A stretch of DNA of 64,000 nt from Candidatus Accumulibacter sp. ACC003. GTDB lineage: Bacteria; Pseudomonadota; Gammaproteobacteria; Burkholderiales; Rhodocyclaceae. This document shows positions 9,944-16,087 of the stretch, one piece after another; the first letter of the stretch is position 1; the number at the start of each line of letters is the position of its first letter. The notes below the pieces were generated by a model, which was not told the origin of the DNA, did not search any database, and saw only the letters and a list, made by a program, of their open reading frames with translations. The DNA lies in NCBI RefSeq assembly GCF_907163085.1, contig NZ_CAJQTX010000009.1, forward strand, positions 496,001 through 560,000, written 5' to 3'. The position numbers were made by a program, and so were the translations under genes.

Positions 9944-10708
9944 ATGTCCGTACATCTCTACTTTTCGCTGATTCCCGAAGCACTGATCGCGTCGATGCTG
10001 CCACCGGAGGAGTTCGGCCAATACTACGCGACTGGCCACAAGTTCAAGTCGAAGGGGCAGGCCTTGTTTTTCGAGATCGACCCGTCTTTCCGCCATGAAT
10101 ACTTCGACATCGATGGGGCATTTGCGCGCTGCGCGGAAAAGCAGGACGGTACGCCGAAGAACTCCGTCTATATCTCGATGTATCGCGTCATGGAGCATCT
10201 CTCGATGGATGCCATCGGCCAGCTCTACCTGACGACCGCGATGGGCGCAACGCTGGGCTTGAAGCGTGCCAAGGGGCTGCCGCAACCCGATCAGGAACGG
10301 CACATGTTTCAGGATCTGGCGCCGATCAACAGCCTGGTGGTCAGCCTCCTGGAGCCCGCAAAGTATTACGCGGACGTGACCACCCATCCATCAAAGTTTT
10401 TCCGCTTCCCCGGGATGTGTTTTGTCGAACTCGAACTCGGCCCGCTGGCACGCGACCCCGAGAACGGCCAGGAAGGCGATCTGCCGTATTCGTTCCTGCT
10501 GCACCTGCGTGAAGCCTTGCTGGAACTGCGGCCGGGGTCAAAGCAGAACAAACTCGTGCACCGCGTGCACTCGCTGCAGTTTCCGTACCGGATGGTAAAG
10601 GGCGGTTTCTACCTGGGAATTGGTGAGGACCTCGTCCATTACCCGATGCTCTCGCACGACGTGCTGCGCAAGGATCACAGCAATTGGTGGCGTTCGGCCA
10701 ATCTGTGA
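9944..10708 (+). CDS. Unrecognised 254-residue protein, hppA-flanking paralogue B
   Basis: The 254-residue protein starts at ATG 9944 with an excellent GGAGG 8 nt upstream (9931-9935). It is the same length as, and homologous end to end with, the protein at 5654-6418. It keeps the blocks HLYFSL, PEALIASML, PEEFGQYY, SKGQA, QDLAPINSLVVS, FVELELG and the WWRS-x-NL tail. No membrane span, signal peptide or known catalytic motif is visible. It lies 119 nt downstream of hppA on the same strand with no true terminator between, so co-transcription is plausible. Conservation of two copies around one PPase gene argues for a functional association, but function is unknown. Confidence 0.87.
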   Translation: MSVHLYFSLIPEALIASMLPPEEFGQYYATGHKFKSKGQALFFEIDPSFRHEYFDIDGAFARCAEKQDGTPKNSVYISMYRVMEHLSMDAIGQLYLTTAMGATLGLKRAKGLPQPDQERHMFQDLAPINSLVVSLLEPAKYYADVTTHPSKFFRFPGMCFVELELGPLARDPENGQEGDLPYSFLLHLREALLELRPGSKQNKLVHRVHSLQFPYRMVKGGFYLGIGEDLVHYPMLSHDVLRKDHSNWWRSANL

Positions 10709-11200
10709 TGGCCTGCGCAATCGCTCAAACGATCGTGCATCGTCCGCCTGCCAGCCGTCCGGTGTGCCAGTTCGCCGCACGCGCACCGGCATCGCGGGCG
10801 GTTCAACACGGTGTTCTTGAGCAAGGAGCCTCGTCGGAGCCATCTCCTGTCGCCCGTCATTCCGACCAGCGCCGCCGCTGCGCGTCGTCGACGACGTGCG
10901 TGGTCTTGATTCGGCCGACCAAGAAGCCACCGTCGGGCAGCTCCCGTTGCTTGCCCAACAGGGCAAGGTGGCGGTCGGCGGAGGCCCCATGCGGCGTGTC
11001 TGAACGGCACGACAAGCGGCATGGCGGGAGGCCACCCACCCGTCGCGAAGATCACAGGACAGGCCATTGAGCGATCAATATACTGGAGTCCAATCCACTG
11101 ATCGGCAGACCGGCAGCCGGCACGCGACCACTTCCCGCGATATCTCAGGGAAGCGCAGCGGGGCGGCCCGGCTAGTAGTCAATCGAAAGGAGAAATAGTC
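10709..11200. other. Intergenic region
   Basis: About 490 bp without a supported gene. A minus-strand frame (10857-11039, 60 codons) reads fairly like a protein tail (GGFLVGRIKTTHVVDD) but has no recognisable family or good start and could be a gene relic. GAAAGGAG just before 11201 is the ribosome site of the next gene. No terminator was found after paralogue B. Confidence 0.45.
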
Positions 11201-11505
11201 ATGAACACCGGCACTATCCGACTTCACCGCGTACTCCGCGCGAGCCCCGAGCGCATCTATCGAGCATTCCTGGAAGCCGCGGCAATCGCCAAGTGGCTCC
11301 CGCCCTACGGTTTCACGTGCTCGGTTCAGCACATGGACGTCAAAGTGGGCGGTACCTACAAGATGTCTTTCACAAACTTTTCGACCGGCGGCGAGCATGC
11401 CTTCGGTGGCGAGTACTGCGAACTCGTGCCAGCCGAGAAGATTCGCTACACCGACCGCTTCGACGACCCGAACTTGCCCGGCGAAATGCAAACGACAATC
11501 ACCTT
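11201..11505 (+). pseudogene. AHSA1/SRPBCC family protein, 5' part (split by IS21 element)
   Basis: The first 101 codons of an AHSA1-like (START/Bet v1 fold) protein, with the family motifs RASPERIYRAF, KWLPPYGF and VGGTYKMSF and the segment GEMQTTIT. Reading past the insertion point gives only a few foreign codons before a stop at 11533. The missing C-terminus continues in the same frame at 15427-15568. Joining the two across one copy of the CACCTT repeat restores a 148-residue protein, the normal family length. Such proteins bind hydrophobic ligands or act as Hsp90-activator-like domains. The start has the ribosome site GAAAGGAG. The gene is almost certainly inactive. Confidence 0.88.
11500..11505. 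repeat. Left copy of the 6-bp IS21 target-site duplication
   Basis: CACCTT directly precedes the left TGT end of the element. The matching copy is at 15421-15426. Removing the element and one copy restores the reading frame of the interrupted SRPBCC gene (codons for T-L-K-K). Confidence 0.88.
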
Positions 11506-11555
11506 TGTCAGCGGCGTTCTGAAAGTCCGTTAATTCTGGCGGTTTGAAAGTCGTG
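11506..11555 (+). repeat. IS21 element left terminal inverted repeat
   Basis: Fifty bases matching the reverse complement of 15371-15420 at 35 positions. The strongest agreement is in the outer TGT, GCGGCG near position 6 and the inner block containing GGCGGTTTGAAA. Such multi-block ends are bound by the IstA transposase. Confidence 0.85.
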
Positions 11556-11726
11556 TATTTTCTTCGTCGATCTTCTTCGACGGCTTTCCTCTGAAGGGTT
11601 TGCTGGCTCTTCTTCCTCGCTCTTCGCTCTTTTTCGTTCTTCGCTTTTCCTCCTTTCCGTCAGCGTGCGCGTGGGGCCTCGTAGCATGCCATGGCGTTGC
11701 ATTATGCGGCGCAAGGAGGGCGAGCC

Positions 11727-12323
11727 ATGGCGCACCAGGGACGGCACAACTGTTTGTTTTGCGGAGAGATCTTCCAGGCGGATGCGCGCAACGCGGGCCG
11801 CCAGAAGTACTGCGCCAAAGTGGACTGTCGGAAGGCAAGCCGGGCGGCGAGTCGTCGCGCCTGGCTCGCCAAACCGGAGAACCAGGACTACTTCCGCGGA
11901 CCAGAGAATGTCGCGCGGGTGCAGGCTTGGCGGGCTGAGCACCCGGGCTACTGGCGACGACCACCCAAGGCAAGCGCTGCGGAGTCGCCCCCAACGCTTG
12001 CGTTACAAGAGGTCTGCCCGGTCCAAGCGCTTGAAATCGCTGAAGATTTCCAGAATAAGGCAGAAACGGCGTTACAAGATGTCTGGCGCGACCAACCCGC
12101 TGTTTTGATTGGCTTTATCGCACAATTCACGGGCAGTGCGTTACAGGATGACATCGCCAGGAGCACCCGCCAGCTGCTACAACTGGGGCATGACATCTTG
12201 GCGGGGAGGATCGGCGATGACCATCAAACGGGTGCTCTGTCCGGAACGGATGCGAACGATCCCGGCCCAGTTCAGCTGGGTCGACCACCGCCTGGTGCGG
12301 CAACCTTACCTCGATCGCTGTGA
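11727..12323 (+). CDS. IS21 passenger: zinc-finger-like protein
   Basis: The protein has 198 residues from ATG 11727, preceded at 7 nt by a strong AAGGAGG (11713-11719). The N-terminus holds a probable zinc finger with CLFCG, KYC and DCRK (four Cys within about 30 residues), followed by a basic Arg/Ala/Ser-rich stretch and an aromatic patch (YFRGPENVARVQAW). The C-terminal third looks less constrained and overlaps the next gene by 107 nt in another frame, so the true end may be uncertain. The features suggest DNA or RNA binding. I recognise it only as the kind of accessory gene carried by long IS21 relatives. Confidence 0.65.
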   Translation: MAHQGRHNCLFCGEIFQADARNAGRQKYCAKVDCRKASRAASRRAWLAKPENQDYFRGPENVARVQAWRAEHPGYWRRPPKASAAESPPTLALQEVCPVQALEIAEDFQNKAETALQDVWRDQPAVLIGFIAQFTGSALQDDIARSTRQLLQLGHDILAGRIGDDHQTGALSGTDANDPGPVQLGRPPPGAATLPRSL

Positions 12324-12609
12324 TCCCCCAGCGGCGGCACTCTATCTGTTTCTGGTCACCGTCGCCGACGCCCAGGGGCGCAGCTACTACTCGGATGCCG
12401 TACTCGGCCGGCGCCTGTCGATCGGCCTTGCCCGGCTCAGCCAGGCACGTGGCGACCTCGTCCACGTCGGCCTGATCGCCTATCAACGCCCGCTCTACCA
12501 GGTACTGGCGCTAGATGCTGCCCGGCGCATCGAAGCGGACGAACTGGCAGCGGACGAGATTGACATCCGAATCGGTCAGCTGCGCGCTGCTCTGGGACGG
12601 ACGCCATGA
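12217..12609 (+). CDS. IS21 passenger: hypothetical helical protein
   Basis: The protein has 130 residues from ATG 12217, with GGGGAGGA 8 nt upstream. It contains FSWVDHRLVR, a hydrophobic helix AALYLFLVTVAD and the segment GRRLSIGLARLSQARGDL, which could be a winged-helix-like DNA-binding fold. Its stop overlaps the istA start by 4 nt (ATGA arrangement at 12606-12609), so it is translationally coupled to the transposase. A regulatory role in transposition is an inference only. Confidence 0.72.
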   Translation: MTIKRVLCPERMRTIPAQFSWVDHRLVRQPYLDRCDPPAAALYLFLVTVADAQGRSYYSDAVLGRRLSIGLARLSQARGDLVHVGLIAYQRPLYQVLALDAARRIEADELAADEIDIRIGQLRAALGRTP

Positions 12610-14078
12610 TCGACTACGAAACCTACTGCAAGATCAAGGATCACCACGATCGGCAGCAGCTGACCATCGCGCAGACCGCCCGCGCCCTCGCTCTGGATGC
12701 GGACACGGTGGCGAAGTGGGTCGGCGTCGCGCAGTTTCATGCCCGCCAGTCGCCACCACGCAGCAGTCGCCTCGACCCCTTCAAGGCGCGCATCGTTCGC
12801 CTGCTGGAAAGCCACCCGTACAGCGCGCAGCAGATCTTCCAGCGCCTGCGCGAGGAAGGTTTTACGGGCGGCTACACGATCGTCAAGACGTATGTACGCA
12901 AGGTCCGGCCGGTGCGTCGGCCCGCCTTTCTCAAGCTCTCCTTTGCCCCCGGGGAATGCGCCCAGGTTGACTGGGGCGAATACGGCAGCATCGCGGTCGG
13001 CTCGACGCGTCGGCGACTGTCCTTCTTCGTCATGGTGCTGTGCTACAGCCGCCTGATGTACGTCGAGTTCACCGTCTCGCAAACCATGGAGCATTTCCTC
13101 GCCGCCCATGAGCACGCCTTCACGGCGTTCCGGGGTTGCCCAGCCCGCTTGATGATCGACAATTTGAAATCGGCGGTGCTCGCCCGCGTCGTCGGTGAGG
13201 CGCCGCTGTTCAATCCGCGCTACGTCGATTTCGCTCGTCATTGGGGGTTCGAGATCTCGGCGTGTAACGTCGGGCAAGGCCACGAAAAAGGACGCGTCGA
13301 AAACGGTGTGGGTTATGTCAAAAAGAATTTCCTGAACGGTCTGGAGCTTCTCGACTTCAGCGCGGTGAACCCGGCCGCCGAGCTGTGGCTGGCGAGCATC
13401 GCCAATGTTCGCATCCATGGGGAAACGCACCAGCGACCCGTCGACCTGTTCAAGGACGAGCAAGCGAAGCTGCAGTCACTCAATCCGATGCCCTACGACA
13501 TCGCTCGCATCCAGAGTCAGCGCGCTTCCAAGCAGTTCCGTGTGGCGCTCGAAGGCAACCACTATTCGGTCCCCGCCGAGTTGGCGAGTCAGCGGGTGAC
13601 GCTGAAGGCGTACCCGGACCGGGTGTGCATTTACCACCAGAACAAGCTCGTCGCCCGCCATGTCCGCAGCTACGATCGCCGCCAGGATATCGAGGACCCC
13701 GAGCATCCGAAGGAGCTGCTCGCGCAGCGGCGAAATGCCCGTGAGCAGCGCTTGCTGGTGCAGTTCCTGAGTCTCTCGCGGCACGCATCGGCCTATCTGG
13801 AGGGCATCGAGCAACGCCGCGTGAACTCGCGCCATCACCTGCGCAAGATCGTCGCCTTGAGCGAGATCTATGGCGCCGACGCCGTCGACCGGGCGATCCA
13901 GGATGGCATTGCCTTTGCCGCCTACAGTAGTGAGTACGTCGCCAACATCCTGGAGATGCGGGCCCGCGAAATCCCGGCGGCCGGTGCGCTCCATCTCACC
14001 CGCCGCCAGGACCTCCTGGAAATCGAGATCGCCGCACCCGATCTCTCCCTTTATGAGGGGCATGGCCATGCGCACTGA
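12606..14078 (+). CDS. istA: IS21-family transposase IstA
   Basis: The protein has 490 residues. An N-terminal helix-turn-helix (about 8-45, with LTIAQTARALALDADTVAKW) is followed by an RNase-H-like integrase core. The catalytic triad is visible as Asp122 (VDWGEYG), Asp185 (MIDNLK) and Glu232 (GRVENG). The C-terminal domain contains HYSVPAEL, typical of IstA. It carries out cut-and-paste or replicative strand transfer together with IstB. The gene is coupled to the upstream passenger by a 4-nt overlap and to istB by a 17-nt overlap. No frameshift is present and all catalytic residues are intact, so it is probably active. Confidence 0.95.
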   Translation: MIDYETYCKIKDHHDRQQLTIAQTARALALDADTVAKWVGVAQFHARQSPPRSSRLDPFKARIVRLLESHPYSAQQIFQRLREEGFTGGYTIVKTYVRKVRPVRRPAFLKLSFAPGECAQVDWGEYGSIAVGSTRRRLSFFVMVLCYSRLMYVEFTVSQTMEHFLAAHEHAFTAFRGCPARLMIDNLKSAVLARVVGEAPLFNPRYVDFARHWGFEISACNVGQGHEKGRVENGVGYVKKNFLNGLELLDFSAVNPAAELWLASIANVRIHGETHQRPVDLFKDEQAKLQSLNPMPYDIARIQSQRASKQFRVALEGNHYSVPAELASQRVTLKAYPDRVCIYHQNKLVARHVRSYDRRQDIEDPEHPKELLAQRRNAREQRLLVQFLSLSRHASAYLEGIEQRRVNSRHHLRKIVALSEIYGADAVDRAIQDGIAFAAYSSEYVANILEMRAREIPAAGALHLTRRQDLLEIEIAAPDLSLYEGHGHAH

Positions 14079-14832
14079 AGCTTCCGGCACCGCGGCAAGC
14101 GAGGCCTTACGCGTCCAACTGGCGAGCCTGAAACTGTCGCATCTGGGCGAGCACTTTGAATCCCTGGCGCAGCAAGCGGGCGCCGAGCAGTGGTCGCACG
14201 TCGAGTATCTGGCGCGCCTGATCGAAGGGGAGGCGCATGCCCGTGAAGATCGCAGCATCCAGCGACGCGTCGGGCTGGCTCGATTGCCGGTGCTCAAGAC
14301 GCTCGATCAGTTCCAGTGGAGTTGGCCGACGAAGATCAACCGGCCGCAGATCCAGAATCTCTTTCGCCTGCGTTTCATCGAGGACAAGGGCAATGTGATC
14401 TTCATGGCCAATGTCGGCCTGGGCAAGAGCCATCTCAGTATCGCGCTGGCCCACACCGCCTGTCTGCACGGCTACCCGGTGCTGTTTACCACGGCGGTCG
14501 AGATCATCAACTCGCTTTCTGCCGCGCAGGCGCAGGGTGGCCTCAAGCGCGAGCTGCGCAAGTATCTGCAGCCGCGACTGCTGGTCGTCGACGAGCTCGG
14601 CTATCTGCCCATCGACAAGCATGGCGCCGATCTGCTCTTCCAGGTGATCAGCGAACGCTATGAGCGCGGCGCCTTGGTCATCACGACCAATCTCGCCTAC
14701 AAACATTGGTCGGAAATCTTCAACCACGACAGCACGCTGACCTCAGCGCTCCTCGACCGCCTGCTCCACCATGCCGAAACCGTCATCATCGAGGGCAAGA
14801 GCTATCGCATGAAGGACCAGATCGAGCCATGA
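14062..14832 (+). CDS. istB: IS21-family transposition ATPase IstB
   Basis: A DnaC/IstB-like AAA+ ATPase of 256 residues from ATG 14062; ATG 14068, behind GAGGGG, is equally likely. Motifs are a Walker A variant NVGLGKSH (canonical GxxGxGKT/S), Walker B LLVVDELGYLP, and the sensor region ITTNLAYKHW. IstB selects and remodels target DNA for IstA. Its start lies within the istA 3' end in a different frame. Length and motif spacing are normal for the family. Confidence 0.94.
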   Translation: MAMRTEASGTAASEALRVQLASLKLSHLGEHFESLAQQAGAEQWSHVEYLARLIEGEAHAREDRSIQRRVGLARLPVLKTLDQFQWSWPTKINRPQIQNLFRLRFIEDKGNVIFMANVGLGKSHLSIALAHTACLHGYPVLFTTAVEIINSLSAAQAQGGLKRELRKYLQPRLLVVDELGYLPIDKHGADLLFQVISERYERGALVITTNLAYKHWSEIFNHDSTLTSALLDRLLHHAETVIIEGKSYRMKDQIEP

Positions 14833-14919
14833 CTGGCACCATTTGCCGGCCGATCTGCGCGCACCTGTCGTTCGCCGGTGCCAATCCGGTCGGCGTTACG
14901 CGGTAACGGACGAGCGCTC

Positions 14920-15177
14920 ATGGCGACGACTTCCGCAGAAAGGCAGCGAGCCTATCGTGCCAAGCGACCCTGCGCCGGCGAAAACGGCGAACGCCGTTTG
15001 CAGGTATGGGTCTCGACCGCGACGGCCCTCGCTCTGGCTCGCTTGGCTCGCCACGCCAGCGTGACGAGACGGGCCTTCCTGGAAAAGCTCATCCTCGACG
15101 CCGATCGGATCACCACGCGGGCGATGAGCGACGAGGTCTTCGATCAGTACTTCGCGTTACCGCGTAACAAGCGGTAG
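14920..15177 (+). CDS. IS21 passenger: small ribbon-helix-helix-like protein
   Basis: The protein has 85 residues from ATG 14920. An N-terminal basic, Ala-rich segment (AERQRAYRAKR) is followed by RRLQVWVSTATALALARLARHASVTRRAFLEKLI. That is a short strand then two helices, the pattern of ribbon-helix-helix (MetJ/Arc or replication-repressor) DNA-binding proteins. It lies between istB and the right inverted repeat. It may regulate element expression; no exact family is recognised. Confidence 0.65.
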   Translation: MATTSAERQRAYRAKRPCAGENGERRLQVWVSTATALALARLARHASVTRRAFLEKLILDADRITTRAMSDEVFDQYFALPRNKR

Positions 15178-15370
15178 TTCGCCGCCAGTCTGGCTACCGC
15201 CCGTCGCAGATTTCTGTCGACGGGCGATTGCACGCGTCCGTTAGCCCGTTGCGTTTCGAACCCGGCGGCCAGATCCACCAGGGCGAAACATCTCCTCATC
15301 ACGACCACGATCTATAGCTCGAACGACCCGATTGAGCCGCCAATCGTCGCTCTCTCGGCCACTTTACAGG

Positions 15371-15420
15371 CACGAATTTCAAACCGCCCATTTCCACCGA
15401 AATTCACGCCGCCGCGCACA
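15371..15420 (-). repeat. IS21 element right terminal inverted repeat
   Basis: This is the inverted partner of 11506-11555 and ends in ACA. The inner block CACGAATTTCAAACCGCC (15371-15388) mirrors the left-end block. It is followed at once by the second CACCTT (15421-15426). Confidence 0.85.
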
Positions 15421-15426
15421 CACCTT

Positions 15427-15568
15427 GAAGAAACTGTCTTGCGGAACAGATCTAAGCATCGTCCAGGAGGGGCTACCGGCAGCAATTCCCCTCGAAATGT
15501 GCTACCTCGGCTGGCAGGAGTCACTCGCCCAGCTCACCCAACTCGTCGAAACCGAGATCCCGGGTTAG
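15427..15568 (+). pseudogene. AHSA1/SRPBCC family protein, 3' part (split by IS21 element)
   Basis: These are the last 46 codons and stop of the gene that begins at 11201. The segment contains SCGTDLSIVQEGLP, then CYLGWQESLAQL near the end, the standard C-terminal helix of AHSA1-like proteins. No start codon or ribosome site is available, so this part is not expected to be translated as a functional protein. An intrinsic terminator follows at 15595-15632, evidently the gene's own. Confidence 0.86.
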
Positions 15569-15594
15569 TGCGCTGACGCCTGGCCCTTGGCACC

Positions 15595-15632
15595 AGGCGG
15601 CGGGCATCGATGGCCGCCGCCTTGCGGTTTTT
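15595..15632 (+). terminator. Rho-independent terminator of the split SRPBCC gene
   Basis: AGGCGGCGG (15595-15603) pairs perfectly with CCGCCGCCT (15614-15622). After one mismatch, four more pairs (CATC/GATG) close the loop. TTTTT follows at 15628-15632. It lies 27 nt past the stop codon. Confidence 0.75.
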
Positions 15633-15828
15633 GATCGTGTCGGTTGTTTCCCAGTCGGCGGGCAGCCCACGTCGTGACCTGCCAGCCGTCAGTGGACGAG
15701 CATCCGAAACATGCCCTTCGGCGCCCGGCGAGCGCGGCGCGGCCGCACCCATACTACGCCACCGAACGAAAGCAGCGCACGGCTGCGGCGGCGACGCTGG
15801 TAACACGGCTGGCCTTGACGCTCTCAGG

Positions 15829-16075
15829 AATTGACCCACTTTTGCTCACGAAACCGGACCCGCCTAGTCGTCATGGCTGTGCGCACGAAAATGCCGCGCA
15901 CACAGCCATTCCCGAGCGTACTCGCCTCTACACGGCGTCAAGGGTACGCTGCGCCGGGCTGCAAAAACCGCAGCCCGCCCTTGACCCCGCTCCGAGGCGA
16001 AAACCTGGGTGTTGGCGCGCGCCAACGGTGGGTCAATTTCCGTGAGCGAAAAAGGGTCAGTTTTCGTGAGCGTTG
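15829..16075. mobile_element. Palindrome-rich IS relic or miniature element
   Basis: The roughly 245-bp segment is bounded by related outward motifs: TTGACCCACTTTTGCTCACG on the left, and on the right the inverted pair GGGTCAATTTCCGTGAGCG and GGGTCAGTTTTCGTGAGCG. Inside are a 9-bp dyad (15873-15881/15901-15909), a nested hairpin (GTCAAGGG/CCCTTGAC 15937-15985 with inner GGGCTGC/GCAGCCC) and the perfect 16-bp palindrome at 16011-16026. The GACCC/GCTCACG end repeats resemble terminal repeats of IS21-type elements, so this may be a transposase-less remnant or MITE. No protein frame is supported. It sits between the SRPBCC terminator and the 3' end of ppc. Confidence 0.5.
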
Positions 16076-16087
16076 AGGGCTGGCGAT

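Larger units (their letters stand above)
11506..15420 (+). mobile_element. Complete IS21-family insertion sequence, 3,915 bp
   Basis: The element starts TGT and ends ACA. Its two 50-bp ends match at 35 positions as inverted repeats, including a shared inner block of 18 bp (11538-11555 and 15371-15388) placed at the same 32-bp distance from each end. It is flanked by the direct repeat CACCTT (11500-11505 and 15421-15426), a typical IS21 target duplication. It carries istA and istB in the overlapping arrangement diagnostic of the family, plus two small genes upstream and one downstream. It is longer than standard IS21 (about 2.1-2.5 kb) because of these passengers. Intact genes and a clean duplication indicate recent insertion. 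Confidence 0.93.

Noticed and set aside
10857..11039. 60-codon minus-strand frame with protein-like tail
   Set aside because: The translation is plausible in places, but there is no homology I can recognise and no ribosome site; noted only in the intergenic entry.
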